DNA of 64,000 nt from Paraburkholderia kirstenboschensis (GCF_904848585.1 NZ_CAJHCR010000014.1:124001-188000), one strand, 5' to 3'; shown: positions 8,674 to 18,439, numbered from the stretch's first letter. Notes: generated from the letters alone by a model not told the origin. Made by a program: numbers and translations.

Positions 8674-9504
8674 TCAGGCGGCGCGTCGCCGGATCAGTTG
8701 GCGCAGCGACAGCGCGTGCAGCAGGATCGACCCTGGCACCACGAACGCAGGAGTCAGCGCTTCTGGATAACCGCCGGCGCCGATGCTCGGCATGCTCGGA
8801 ACGATCAACTGGAACGGGCCGGGCGAGGTGATCATCCCCAAGGTAATCGCGACGGCGAAGTCGGCGAGGCCGAAGATGTTCCAGGCGATCGCCGCCTTGC
8901 GCCCTCGAGCCGCACCGCTCGCCACCGCGATTGCCACCGGCAACGCGAAGAGGCCGGTCAACACATCGCCAATTCCCGCGGGCAACGCGAACACGCCCGG
9001 CAGCAACCCATGCAGCCAGGCAGCGAGCGCCCAGCTGCCGAATACCCGGTAAAGCTGAAGAGCGACAAGCCAGCTCGCCGGCATCGCGTCGAGCACCCGC
9101 CCCACCCGCTTCGACAACAGCAGCAGCGGCAGGCCGATCATCAGCGGCATGAAGATCGCCAACGGCAACAACGGCAAGGGTGAGGCACCCGTGCGGAAGG
9201 CGCCATTGATCGCCACGCTCCAGGCAACAGCGAACCAAAGCGTGTCCGGGATCATGACCGCGAGCCAGGTCGTACGGCGTTCACCCGGCGTGAGGTCGGT
9301 GCTTTCGAGGCCGAGCCACAAACCAACCGCGATCAACGCATGGGCCGTCAACTGATGAGCTGTGGTCGGAACCCCGCTGGTCGGGATAATCGGCTGCCAA
9401 TAGATCAACACGATCCATAGCGCCACCAACGGGATGAGCCAAAGCAGTCTGCGCCACGCGGGACCTCGCGGGGCGATTGCAACGGGGACGGAGACGGCGG
9501 TCAT
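8674..9504 (-). CDS. multi-span membrane protein, unknown function
   Basis: A 276-residue protein. The ATG at 9504 overlaps the stop of the upstream methyltransferase (ATGA) and follows a GGAGA site; longer upstream starts would run through the methyltransferase gene. It has about seven hydrophobic segments (for example LLWLIPLVALWIVLIYW, PLLPLAIFMPLMIGLPLLLL, VFALPAGIGDVLTGLFALPV). No family is named with confidence. The tight overlap indicates translational coupling to the methyltransferase. Confidence 0.65.
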   Translation of the reverse strand: MTAVSVPVAIAPRGPAWRRLLWLIPLVALWIVLIYWQPIIPTSGVPTTAHQLTAHALIAVGLWLGLESTDLTPGERRTTWLAVMIPDTLWFAVAWSVAINGAFRTGASPLPLLPLAIFMPLMIGLPLLLLSKRVGRVLDAMPASWLVALQLYRVFGSWALAAWLHGLLPGVFALPAGIGDVLTGLFALPVAIAVASGAARGRKAAIAWNIFGLADFAVAITLGMITSPGPFQLIVPSMPSIGAGGYPEALTPAFVVPGSILLHALSLRQLIRRRAA

Positions 9505-10355
9505 GAGCGGTTCTCCAGGTGATTTGCAGCCTTCGGGGATGCGGCCTCGAACACCGCTGTCAATATGCCGAGTCGACCTTCGAGGAGATTTCGCCCGAGG
9601 TTGGCGGCAAGCTGGGCGAAGTCCAGCCCCATCACCACGTCCAGATTGGGCGAGGGCGGCGGCCCTGACGCGCGGAGCTGGGCAAACCATGCCTTTGCGG
9701 TCTCGGTGTCGTCTTGCAATGCCAGTGTGTGGAAGCCTGCTTGTTCGATCGCCGCGTGAGTCGCGTCGGCTGTGAGGAGAAAGCTCGTTGCCGGCGTCCG
9801 CGCCCAGGGAACGGGATAGTGCGGCTCGCCGCCGTTTGCGACGACGTCGAACGTCGCAAACCTGCCGCGTGGCTTCAGCACGCGTTGGATCTCCCGATAA
9901 AGCCGTGTGCGCTCCGCGATGTTCATCGCTACGTGCTGCAGAAATACGGCGTCGAAATGCTCGTCGGCGAACGGAATTTCCAGCGCGCTGGCGGCACGGA
10001 ACGACACCTGTTCGCTCTGCCCGGTGCGCTGGGTGAGATAGCGTGCGGCATCCACGAACGGCTCGCTGAGGTCGATGCCTGTCACCCGGCAGCCATAGGT
10101 TGCAGCCAGAAAACGGGCCGGCCCGCCAATACCCGAACCGACGTCCAGCACCGACATGTCAGCGGTGATTCCGGCCAATCTGGCAAGCTCGCCGGTGGCC
10201 GCAAGCCCACGAGTGTGAAACTGGTCGAGGCCGCCCAGTTGCTGGGGTGTGAGCGGCTGATCCTCCGGTCCAAAAACCGAGAGCGCGATCTTCAGCCGCT
10301 CCGTCAGTCCGGTCGCACGATAGTGGTCGCGCACGCCATCCAGTGCATCGTTCAT
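9501..10355 (-). CDS. class I SAM-dependent methyltransferase
   Basis: A 284-residue protein starting at ATG 10355 behind GGAGGAA. SAM-binding motif I is VLDVGSGIGGPARFLA (about 74-89), followed by an acidic residue in GIDLS, motif II FDAVFLQHVAMNI and the post-motif KPRGRFATFDVV, the order seen in UbiE/COQ5 and sarcosine/dimethylglycine-type methyltransferases. The acceptor is unknown. It heads a three-gene minus-strand operon with two membrane proteins and is divergent from a LysR gene that probably controls it. Confidence 0.8.
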   Translation of the reverse strand: MNDALDGVRDHYRATGLTERLKIALSVFGPEDQPLTPQQLGGLDQFHTRGLAATGELARLAGITADMSVLDVGSGIGGPARFLAATYGCRVTGIDLSEPFVDAARYLTQRTGQSEQVSFRAASALEIPFADEHFDAVFLQHVAMNIAERTRLYREIQRVLKPRGRFATFDVVANGGEPHYPVPWARTPATSFLLTADATHAAIEQAGFHTLALQDDTETAKAWFAQLRASGPPPSPNLDVVMGLDFAQLAANLGRNLLEGRLGILTAVFEAASPKAANHLENRS

Positions 10356-10486
10356 TGCAAGGTTCCTCCACGGTCCTGACGGGTTGTCCAGGGCTTGCGA
10401 GTCGACATCTGCACGACTCCTTGCCCACAGGCATAGGTGTACCATCGTCTCTCGCGAGCGACTATTCATCACAATGTTGACGGGTT

Positions 10487-11425
10487 ATGAAGCGGATCTT
10501 CACAGTCAGGCAGGGCGCGCTTGATGGCGTGGAGGCGTTCCTGTGCGTGGCTCGGCATCGTAGTTTTCGCAGGGCAGCCGCGGAACTCGGCGTGACGCCG
10601 TCGGCGATCAGCCAGGCGGTGCGTGTGCTGGAAGAGCGCATTGGCGCCCCGCTCTTCATACGCACCACGCGTAGCGTAGGTCTGACCGAAGCTGGCGAAC
10701 AATTTCTTTCGCGCGCAAAGCCTGCCTTCGAGGAACTCGTCGCCGCGAGCGACGTTGCGCGTGATCTCGGCCAGCGGCCAACCGGGTTGTTGCGTCTTTC
10801 AGTGCCGCGCGCGGTGGTGCCACTCCTGCTGGATCCCCTGATTGCATCGTTCCACCGGGCTTATCCCGAGGTCGAAGTGGAGATCGCCGCAAGCAACGAA
10901 CTGATCGACCTTGCGACTGAAGGGTTCGATGCCGGTATCCGGCTGGGTCAGTTCGTCGACGCCGACATGGTCGCGGTGCCGTTGACGCCACCGCTTCGTT
11001 TCGTCGTAGTCGGCAGCCCGGCGTACCTCGCAGGGCGCAGCCGGCCGGAGCACACAGACGATCTGCGGCAACACGCGTGCTTGCGATGGCGCAAATCCAA
11101 CGGCGCGCTCGCGCTATGGTCGTTCAACAACGGCGGCAACGCGATCGAAATCGCGGTAAGCGGCCCCTTCATCGCCCATGACTTTCCCACCATGCTCGGT
11201 GCCGCAGTGGAAGGTTTAGGCCTTGCCCAGCTACCGGAGCCGATGGTCGCCGAAGGACTGCGAACCGGAAAACTCGTAGAAGTGCTGGAGCGGTTCGCGC
11301 CGGTGATACCGGGTGTGTTTCTCTATTATCCGAGCCGCCGGCAGATCATGCCGAAGCTGCGCGCGTTCATCGATCATGTGAAGAGCCGCCCTGCAGGTCA
11401 GGGCGAAGTCTCGCGTACAAGATAG
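10487..11425 (+). CDS. LysR-family transcriptional regulator
   Basis: A 312-residue protein of the usual length. The N-terminal helix-turn-helix spans about residues 10-70 (FRRAAAELGVTPSAISQAVRVLEERIGAPLF, then TTRSVGLTEAGEQFL in sequence order). The effector-binding domain covers 95-300, with DAGIRLGQFVDADMVAVPL typical of the CrgA/DsdC-like branch. It is transcribed away from the methyltransferase operon with a 131-bp gap, so it is the likely regulator of that operon. The inducer is unknown. Confidence 0.88.
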   Translation: MKRIFTVRQGALDGVEAFLCVARHRSFRRAAAELGVTPSAISQAVRVLEERIGAPLFIRTTRSVGLTEAGEQFLSRAKPAFEELVAASDVARDLGQRPTGLLRLSVPRAVVPLLLDPLIASFHRAYPEVEVEIAASNELIDLATEGFDAGIRLGQFVDADMVAVPLTPPLRFVVVGSPAYLAGRSRPEHTDDLRQHACLRWRKSNGALALWSFNNGGNAIEIAVSGPFIAHDFPTMLGAAVEGLGLAQLPEPMVAEGLRTGKLVEVLERFAPVIPGVFLYYPSRRQIMPKLRAFIDHVKSRPAGQGEVSRTR

Positions 11426-11627
11426 CGACCGGCATCATTCGGGCGAAGGCCCCTCCTCTCCGTGGAAAAAATCATGCGCTGGATGTGTACGGCGAAAAGC
11501 CACCATCGCGAGCAGCGCAGAAGTCTATACCAGTGGATCTCGGCTCTATACGCCTTGTGAACTCCATCTATAGGACCGAGCTCGACTCGTCCTTATAGCG
11601 TTGTTCTCATTAGTAAGCCTACTTCGG

Positions 11628-12323
11628 TCAATCGAAACGAACAGCATGTTCGTCGCTGTCGGTGCGCATGACTGCGGACAAGTGGAAGCTGGCGATTGCT
11701 ATCGGTATGGTGCAAGTTCCAGTGTCCTTGCGTACGTCTTTGTCGAGCGAAAGCACGTCGACAGCGAACGCAGTAAAATCCCCATAACGGACTTGCAGCG
11801 CTTGCAGCAGTGCAAGACCGGAGCGCTGAGGCACAATCAACGCGCTTACTGCGCGTGAGCAGATGATCCCGACTCCCGCTTCCGCCGCACGCGTCAGTGC
11901 CGCGAGGAAAACACCGTCGGGCGTCGCGACATTCGGAATGCCGATCAGCGCTGCCGTGTAACCCGCGAGAACAAAGCCGTACCACCTCACATGCCGATAC
12001 CGCACCGCCGCCGCGATGCACGCGCTCACCCAGGCGATCATGCCGAGCGCGTGCAGCGCAGGCTGGTGGACGAAAAGCGCGCCGGGCACCACCCCTGCTA
12101 CTGCCCCCACCGCAGTTCCGAGACATCGGTAGAAACTCTTGACGAGCACCATCCCGCTGAACGGTTGCATGAGCACAAAAACGGTGGTCATGGCGATGCG
12201 CTCGCGCAGACACCGGCAGGCAAGGCGCCGCATGTAGGGGCATGCGATGCGGGCATTATGTGGACGTCTTGGGAACCTCTCTTTCAGATCGAACAACAAT
12301 GAGCCGATCAGTCGAGCGGACAA
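11628..12323 (-). pseudogene. truncated FUSC-type (fusaric acid resistance/aromatic acid efflux) membrane protein gene
   Basis: The frame holds the early part of a FUSC-domain protein: MTTVFVLMQPFSG from about 12191, FYRCLGTAVGAVAGV and FVLAGYTAALIGIPNVATP are characteristic. Family members are about 650-750 residues with two membrane blocks; here only about 190 residues match and the rest, including the second membrane block, is missing. The region ahead of 12191 is not hydrophobic as expected, so the N-terminus is also damaged. It is divergent from an intact LysR gene, a usual arrangement for aromatic acid efflux operons, which suggests a deletion at the site. Confidence 0.65.
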
Positions 12324-12353
12324 TGCGGCCTTTGCCGTGAAATAGAAGGATCG

Positions 12354-13313
12354 ATGGATACCTTACAAAACATGCGCGTATTCGTGCGCGTAGTGGAGGC
12401 CGGCAGCTTCACCGCCGCCGCTCAGTCCTTTAATTCGACGACCGGCGCCATGTCACGCGCGGTGTCCGAACTCGAGGCCCATCTGCGCACGCGCTTGCTG
12501 AACCGCTCCACGCGCCGTCTCGCGCTCACTACGGCAGGCGAGCTTTATCTCAAGCGATGTCAACAAATTCTTGCGGACGTCGACACAGCCGAGGAAGAAG
12601 CAAGCCGCGCCCACGAGCGCCCGAGCGGTGCGCTCCGTATGCATAGTTTTGCGAGCATTGGCCAGCATTATGTGTTGCCGGCGATCTCACGCTATCGCAA
12701 GCTTTATCCGGATGTGACTGTGGAACTGACGTTGTCGCAACGCATGCCCGATCTCTTCGAAGGCAGCGCGGATGTCGCGGTGATTGGAGCGTCGGCGCTA
12801 CCCAATTCCGACCTCGTGTCGCTTCCGCTTGGGACGACTTTCAGCATACTGTGCGCATCGCCCGGGTATGTCAGTGCGCACGGTGCGCCGCAGCGGCCGG
12901 CGGATCTCGCTGATCATGAGTGCCTGATTCTGCATACGCCCGCGTTTGCGCCGCACGAGTGGGTACTCGACGGGCCCAACGGCAGTGAAGCGATGCAGAT
13001 CGACGGTCCGGTACAGGTCAATATTGCGGAGTCGCTAGTCGTAGCGATCCAGGAAGGGATGGGCATTGGCATGGTGCCGCTTTACGCGGCAATCGCCGGA
13101 TTGAGGGATGGTACCTTGGTGCGCGTATTGCCGGACTACACGCTGCAGAAGATGAACGTTTATGCGCTGTATCCGTCGCGGAAGTTTATCGACGCAAAGA
13201 CGAGGACATGGGTCGAGTTTTTGCGCACGCATTTGCCAAAGGTGATTGCCCGCGATGAGGCGTTGCTGGCAGAGATTGGCCGAACCGATAACGGGAGCGA
13301 TGTGCTGCCGTGA
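12354..13313 (+). CDS. LysR-family transcriptional regulator
   Basis: A 319-residue LysR protein with an N-terminal helix-turn-helix (SFTAAAQSFNSTTGAMSRAV, about 18-37, then RLLNRSTRRLALTTAG) and an effector domain from about 90 (GALRMHSFASIG, IAESLVVAIQEGMGIGMVP). It is divergent from the truncated FUSC gene by 30 bp, so its original target was probably that efflux operon; with the target broken it may now act elsewhere or be a relic. The reading frame itself is intact. Confidence 0.85.
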   Translation: MDTLQNMRVFVRVVEAGSFTAAAQSFNSTTGAMSRAVSELEAHLRTRLLNRSTRRLALTTAGELYLKRCQQILADVDTAEEEASRAHERPSGALRMHSFASIGQHYVLPAISRYRKLYPDVTVELTLSQRMPDLFEGSADVAVIGASALPNSDLVSLPLGTTFSILCASPGYVSAHGAPQRPADLADHECLILHTPAFAPHEWVLDGPNGSEAMQIDGPVQVNIAESLVVAIQEGMGIGMVPLYAAIAGLRDGTLVRVLPDYTLQKMNVYALYPSRKFIDAKTRTWVEFLRTHLPKVIARDEALLAEIGRTDNGSDVLP

Positions 13314-13489
13314 GGCTAGCGTGCGGCGATATCTGCAGAAAGTCCGAAGGTAGGGGTTTACCCAAATCCAAGAACAATCTTCTGCAGACAGACCCCTTAA
13401 TTTTAAGCGTCTGCTTATCTAGACTGTCATCACTGGTTTACGAACAGGGCTGTTCGTAGCAGGACAAACAAAGTCTGGAGGTAGATCTC

Positions 13490-13801
13490 ATGAAGTCCCT
13501 TATTCAAGCTGTTGTCGTTGCCGCCGCCCTTGCAGCTCCGGTCATGTCGTTCGCGCAATCGAGTGGGTCTGTCACGCGTGCACAGGTACGCGCCGAACTG
13601 ATCCAGTTGGAACAGGCTGGCTATCACGTTGGTGACGGCGACAACGCACACTATCCCGAAGCAATTCAGGCTGCTGAAGCCAAGGTTGCTGCGCAGAACG
13701 GCGCGACAAGCGGTTACGGCGGTGAGGTGAAGGGTTCGTCGGAAGCAGGACGCTCGTCAGTGTCGAAGGCGGACTGGGACGCGATGTACAGCCACCCGTA
13801 A
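13490..13801 (+). CDS. DUF4148 periplasmic protein
   Basis: A 103-residue protein starting after GGAGGT-like sequence 10 bases before ATG 13490. Residues 1-22 are a signal peptide ending SFA. The mature part carries the DUF4148 pattern common in Burkholderiales: TRAQVRAELIQLEQAGYHVGDGDNAHYP followed by IQAAEAKV (given here in order at about 29-66). Function is unknown in the family; such proteins are usually small, abundant and periplasmic. It is followed by a strong palindromic terminator. Confidence 0.8.
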   Translation: MKSLIQAVVVAAALAAPVMSFAQSSGSVTRAQVRAELIQLEQAGYHVGDGDNAHYPEAIQAAEAKVAAQNGATSGYGGEVKGSSEAGRSSVSKADWDAMYSHP

Positions 13802-13920
13802 TGCATTGATTTCGGATGTGCGGGGCAGGATGCCAAAAGTATCTGGCCTGAGCATGCAGTCCAGGTACGCAGTACCCCTGCGCACCCGAACTGCGACAGT
13901 CGGAGTTGGTGGCGTTGTCC

Positions 13921-13950
13921 AAAGTAGCCTGCTGGCCAGCAGGCTACTTT
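13921..13950. terminator. bidirectional intrinsic terminator
   Basis: A perfect 15+15 base palindrome begins AAAGTAGCCTGCTGG and ends in the exact complement, closing with TTT on both strands. It lies between the DUF4148 gene (plus) and the 3' end of the NHL gene (minus), so it can serve both convergent units. Confidence 0.8.
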
Positions 13951-14023
13951 CGTCTTTGCCGCATCCGGCGCAGGCGCGCGCGTGTTCATCTGAGCGCGCG
14001 ATACAGGCCTGGCGCAAGCGGTG

Positions 14024-15226
14024 TCACCACCACCATGGAAGCAACGCACCGCCATCTTTGCGATCGGTGCGATCACTGGGGCGCCCGGCATCGCGGCCGT
14101 CGCGGTCCTCATCGCGTTCTTCGCAGCGGTGCCCCGCTTTCGGCAGGCCGCTTACCTTGCGAATGTACCCGGAGCTCTGCCCAGGTTCGGCAAAGAACAG
14201 ATCGCCCTGCGGTCCGAACGCGAGCCCCCTGGGACCGCCTATGCCAGTTTGAGTGGCAAGGCCGCCGTCGCCGCCGTAAGAGTCCTGCCCGTTGCCGGCA
14301 ATGGTCGTGATGATGCCGGTTTGCCTATTCACCTGGCGTACGCGGAAGTGGAAGGTATCGCTGATCGTCAGGTTGCCCGCACAGTCGAACGTGATATGTG
14401 TGGGGAAGTTCAGAAACGCGTCGGTCGCCGGAATGCCATCTCCGTTGTAACACGCCGAGCCGCCCGGCTGCGGCGCACAGCCGCCCGCGCCGGCTACTTT
14501 GGTGACAGCGCCGGTCCTTGCGTCAAATCGGACGACTTCTGGCGGAACGGGATCGACCACGTACAGGTTGCCGTGCGGGTCGAAGGCCATGGTCACGATG
14601 TAGGTGTTGCCCAGGTCGACGACGGTCGAGATAATTCCTGTCCGATGGTCCACGCGCCGGATGCGGCCGACCGCCGAATCGGCAATGTAAAGATCGCCTT
14701 CCCGGTTCACGGCGACATCGTTTGCATACATCGTTGCTTGCGTGGCCGGGCCACCGTCACCGCGGTTGGGCACGTCGGGAGTGCCCGGGCCAGCAACCGT
14801 GGTAATGACGCCGGTGTCCCGATCGACCCTTCGCACTACATGGGCGAACGGTTCGGCAATGAATACGTTACCTGCCCGGTCGAGCGCAACCCCTGTCGGA
14901 TTGTCGAGCATGGCCTGCGTCGCAGGGCCGCCGTCGCCGCTATAGCCTGCTTGCCCGGTGCCGGCAATGATAGTCACCGTTCCGGTTTCGCGATCGATGC
15001 GCCGAACAACGCGATATGTCGGTTCGGCGGTATATATGTTTCCCCATCGGTCCGCCGCGATGGCTTCGGCCTGGATTCCGGGCGCGCCTACGCCGCCGAG
15101 ACCGGGGCCGGCGAAAGTGCTGATGATCTGCGCTGCGGCGGGCTGCACTACCGCGATCAGCGCTAGTGCGTAAAGGACCTGCAACATGACAGCGATGCGC
15201 GGACAGACCTGTGTTCCGTGCGACAT
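14024..15226 (-). CDS. secreted NHL-repeat beta-propeller protein
   Basis: A 400-residue protein with a signal peptide (about 1-32, ending AAAQ) and five to six NHL repeats from about 38 to 345. Each has the pattern GVALDRAGNVFIAEPFAHVVRR, and the linkers are of the form TGVITTVAGPG with GDGGPATQA insertions, as in the NHL proteins of soil bacteria. The fold is a beta-propeller, probably periplasmic or extracellular. The last 45 residues (from GLPKAGHRCEERDED) are charged and unlike the propeller, so the true end of the domain is about residue 350. Ligand unknown. Confidence 0.75.
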   Translation of the reverse strand: MSHGTQVCPRIAVMLQVLYALALIAVVQPAAAQIISTFAGPGLGGVGAPGIQAEAIAADRWGNIYTAEPTYRVVRRIDRETGTVTIIAGTGQAGYSGDGGPATQAMLDNPTGVALDRAGNVFIAEPFAHVVRRVDRDTGVITTVAGPGTPDVPNRGDGGPATQATMYANDVAVNREGDLYIADSAVGRIRRVDHRTGIISTVVDLGNTYIVTMAFDPHGNLYVVDPVPPEVVRFDARTGAVTKVAGAGGCAPQPGGSACYNGDGIPATDAFLNFPTHITFDCAGNLTISDTFHFRVRQVNRQTGIITTIAGNGQDSYGGDGGLATQTGIGGPRGLAFGPQGDLFFAEPGQSSGYIRKVSGLPKAGHRCEERDEDRDGRDAGRPSDRTDRKDGGALLPWWW

Positions 15227-15818
15227 ACATCCTCCTCTTCGGTGTCACCGAATGGTCACGACAATTCAAGGAAAAGTCGTTGTCGCGGAACGCAGGATGT
15301 TGTGACCAGGGAAAGCAAGCCCGAAAGCCTCCAAACCGCCCAACACTTCATCTTAGTAATGCGTTTCGAAAAGCAAATAAATGTTCGGGCTCATCCCTTC
15401 AGGACGGACCCAATTTGCCGTGCTGTTGGGAAACGGAAATAGCTGGGCTCGGGCAAGCTCGGCTAGAGTCGAACGCACGGAACACGCTGGATTGCGCCGC
15501 CGAGGTACGTTCTTATGGCCAGCTAGTTTGAGCATTGACGTTTCGTTGACTAAAAGTGCTGAACCATCAGGCTTCACACCTATGCCATCGCGCTGCCTGA
15601 TGCCGCGACGGGCGGCACGCGGACCCACTGCGGACGTAGAACCTGCACAACCTTGACGGCAGTTTCCGAGGTCCAACGGCCATTCGATTGGTCACATCGG
15701 AGAGCGGATGCTGGGCGAAAACAGACGCAGGACTCGCCTGCTCGCCGGCCAGCTCCGTGGATGGAGGCAATCGCTCGCTTGTCCCGCCACCAGGCGGGCG
15801 ATCACTGGCAGCTAGCGC
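15227..15818. other. 592-bp region without a convincing gene
   Basis: Frames of about 90-107 codons occur on both strands between 15353 and 15676 but lack a ribosome-binding site and recognisable domains. The region contains the 5' flank of the NHL gene and the 3' flank of the FHA/GLUG exoprotein gene. Confidence 0.5.
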
Positions 15819-18236
15819 TCAATGGCCCGGTTGCCAGCGCAGGACCGGATGACTCGCGCCGGCCGGCACGACCCATGCGCCGGTCGGCCCGAAGTCCCAG
15901 CCGACGAAGCTGGCCGAATCGCTCATCTGCGCGGTAGTGAGACCGTTGGATGCCGGCAGTTGCGGGCCGGTCCCGGCGCTTACGCTGCGGGTCGTCGTCT
16001 GTTTGTCCCAGTAGACGTTGGTGGCGATCCCCGCGTTGGGGTCCGGCTGGTTAAACGCCGCGATGCCGCCGAAACTGGTGACCGTATCCGGCGGCGGGCA
16101 GCAATAACCTTGCACCAGCCCGGCCGCGAATGACTGCTCGATTGTGCCGGAGTTCGAATAGACGAGGCCGCCGGTGCTCAGATTGCCATACGAGGTGCCC
16201 GTTGCATACGATTGCGAAATCGTACCGGCGTTGAAGCCGGCCAGCGCTCCGGCCACGCCGTGATAGCCCGCACTCGCTTCGCCGGTTGCATAGGATTGCA
16301 GAATGGTCCCTTCATTGAGGCCGACCAGCCCGCCGAGTACACCGGCCGACCCGACGGACGCGCTGCTCCACGAGCGCTCGATAAGGCCGTCGTTACGTCC
16401 CACCAGGCCGCCGAGCAACGCACCTTCGAACGCGCCAGAGCCTCGGCCGCCGGTAGTGTAGGCGTAGGTAATCAAACCCTGATTCTCGCCGGCCAGAATG
16501 CCAAGCGGGATCCCGGCCGGGAAATAGAAATTGGTTGCGAGCCGGGAGTTGGTCATGCCGACATTCCGCACGACACCGGTCGGCCCGATCGCGCCGAACA
16601 GTCCCGTCGCCGGCTGCTCGGTCGAGTTCTGATCAAACTGGGTGAATCTGTCGATCACGTGGCCCATCCCGTCGAACTGACCGGAAAACGGCGTGCTCGC
16701 ATTGCCGAGCGAAGAGAAAGCGAAAGACGTACCGGTCGAACTGGCGTCGAGGTCTTTGCCGAGCGCATACGCGCCGCCGAGATCGAGCGCGACGTTCTGT
16801 AAATCGCCGAGCGAATTGACCAGCTTGTAGCCGGTCACCTGGGCAATGAGACCGCTATACGGAGCTGCTGCCCACGCGCTGTTCGCCACGATCGTGCCGG
16901 GACTGTAGCTGCCGTTCATGTCGTAGAGCGCGCTGACGATGCCGGTACTTTTCGACCAATCGATGGTTCCATCGCTGATCACGCTGCCGCCGTTGTCGAT
17001 GCCTGATGCGTCGCCGCGCAAGGTCAGATTGCCCGCGCCGTTGTTGGCGATGGTCGTACCCGGCGTCACTGTGACGTGGCGATACGCCGCGAGCGTGAGC
17101 GAAGCCGGACCGGACCAGCGCAGGCTCGACGCGACACCCAGGTCGCCCGTTGCGCCGTTGGCGCCCGTCGTGGTGACATTGACCGAGGTGCCGTCGTTCA
17201 GGCTGCGGCGCAACGCGTGCGCGGCGACATCGTCGATCGTGAAAACGGGCGTCGAGAGATTCCATTGGCCTGCATCGACCACCGCGTGCTTGCCGAGCGT
17301 CAGTTGTGCCGCTTGCGTATCGACCGTTCCGCCGCTGCCGTCCGCGTTGCTTGCGGCGATCTTGCCGACCTGCTCGACACGGCCGCTGTCGGCGACCAGC
17401 CACACATGGCCGTCGCGGCTGGCCGTGCCCGTCGCGCGGATACGCTTGCCGCTACCGGCGAGCGCATACACATTGCCGTCGGCGGCCTGCAGGCTGACCT
17501 GCGCGGCGGTTATCCGTCCCTTGTTGACGACCGTGCCCTGACTGCCCGTCTGCACGAACACCTGCCTGCTGCTGGCCGAGTCCTGCAGCAGCACCTGCTC
17601 GCCCGCGGCCAGTTCCGCCGTACCATTGGGCGCCGCCGCCGTCCCGGCGTTGATGACGGCGTGTCGCGCAATCAGGAACACATCGCCGCCGCTCGAACTG
17701 ATCCTGCCCAGGTTGATCACACTTGCATCGGAGTCGCCCGAGAGTGTGAGCGCGCTGCTGCCGGTCATGAATGCACTGTTGCAGACATCGAGGGTAGACG
17801 CGACAAAGCGGCCACCCGTACTGATCACACCCGACGGGCCCACGACGATACCTTGCGGATTGATCACATAGAGACTTCCCGTTGCACTGAGCCTGCCGAA
17901 AATGGCCGAGGGCGAGCCACCCGTTACCCGGTTCAGGGTCGCGCCGGCGCCATTGTCAAACATCACGCTGTTATTCCGGCCGACCGAGAAGCTGTTCCAC
18001 TCAATCACACCGCGCGTCGATCCCGGTTGGGTGATTAACAGCCCGTTGCCCTGGCCGGCTATCGTGCCCGCGCCGGCGACGTAACGGCCGCCTTGCGGGA
18101 GGCTGCCCGCCGCGAACGCCACGGGCGTCAGGGAGAGTCCAGTCAGCGAAATGCCGATGGCGAGCCATATGTGTCCGCGTGACTGCTGTCGACGCATTGT
18201 GCGTCGCGCGGGCCGAAGTAGTTCTGGACGTGACAT
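15819..18236 (-). CDS. two-partner-secretion-type exoprotein (FHA N-terminal domain with GLUG repeats)
   Basis: An 805-residue protein. The ATG at 18236 follows AAGGGGG and is preferred over frames open further upstream. A signal peptide (about 14-43, ending AFA) is followed by the filamentous haemagglutinin secretion domain (about 44-160; QGNGLLITQPGS, NSVMFDNGAGATLNRV, YVINPQGIVVGPSGVIS). The middle is beta-helical. From about 600 to 760 there are GLUG-type repeats (GGLVGRNDGLIERSWSSASV and three or four further copies), ending in HPVLRW. Such proteins are exported by a TpsB outer-membrane partner. None is present nearby, so the partner must be elsewhere or absent. Confidence 0.85.
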   Translation of the reverse strand: MSRPELLRPARRTMRRQQSRGHIWLAIGISLTGLSLTPVAFAAGSLPQGGRYVAGAGTIAGQGNGLLITQPGSTRGVIEWNSFSVGRNNSVMFDNGAGATLNRVTGGSPSAIFGRLSATGSLYVINPQGIVVGPSGVISTGGRFVASTLDVCNSAFMTGSSALTLSGDSDASVINLGRISSSGGDVFLIARHAVINAGTAAAPNGTAELAAGEQVLLQDSASSRQVFVQTGSQGTVVNKGRITAAQVSLQAADGNVYALAGSGKRIRATGTASRDGHVWLVADSGRVEQVGKIAASNADGSGGTVDTQAAQLTLGKHAVVDAGQWNLSTPVFTIDDVAAHALRRSLNDGTSVNVTTTGANGATGDLGVASSLRWSGPASLTLAAYRHVTVTPGTTIANNGAGNLTLRGDASGIDNGGSVISDGTIDWSKSTGIVSALYDMNGSYSPGTIVANSAWAAAPYSGLIAQVTGYKLVNSLGDLQNVALDLGGAYALGKDLDASSTGTSFAFSSLGNASTPFSGQFDGMGHVIDRFTQFDQNSTEQPATGLFGAIGPTGVVRNVGMTNSRLATNFYFPAGIPLGILAGENQGLITYAYTTGGRGSGAFEGALLGGLVGRNDGLIERSWSSASVGSAGVLGGLVGLNEGTILQSYATGEASAGYHGVAGALAGFNAGTISQSYATGTSYGNLSTGGLVYSNSGTIEQSFAAGLVQGYCCPPPDTVTSFGGIAAFNQPDPNAGIATNVYWDKQTTTRSVSAGTGPQLPASNGLTTAQMSDSASFVGWDFGPTGAWVVPAGASHPVLRWQPGH

Positions 18237-18439
18237 ACAGCCCCCTTTTCCGCGTGCGTGCGGAATGGCTGCCGACGACTCGCAGAGCCTGCCGGAAACG
18301 GGCGAGTCACCACGTCTGAAGAATAGCAGCCGGCGTTGCGGATGCATGCCGATATCTCAACGTTTTGCGCCTACCTGTACGGGCTTTTGTGCCACCTGTA
18401 GTCCCGGCGCGAGCGAACCGAAACGGCATCTGGCAACGC

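Noticed and set aside
15353..15676. Minus-strand frame upstream of the NHL gene
   Set aside because: Possible weak resemblance to propeller proteins in one short stretch only; not enough to call a remnant.
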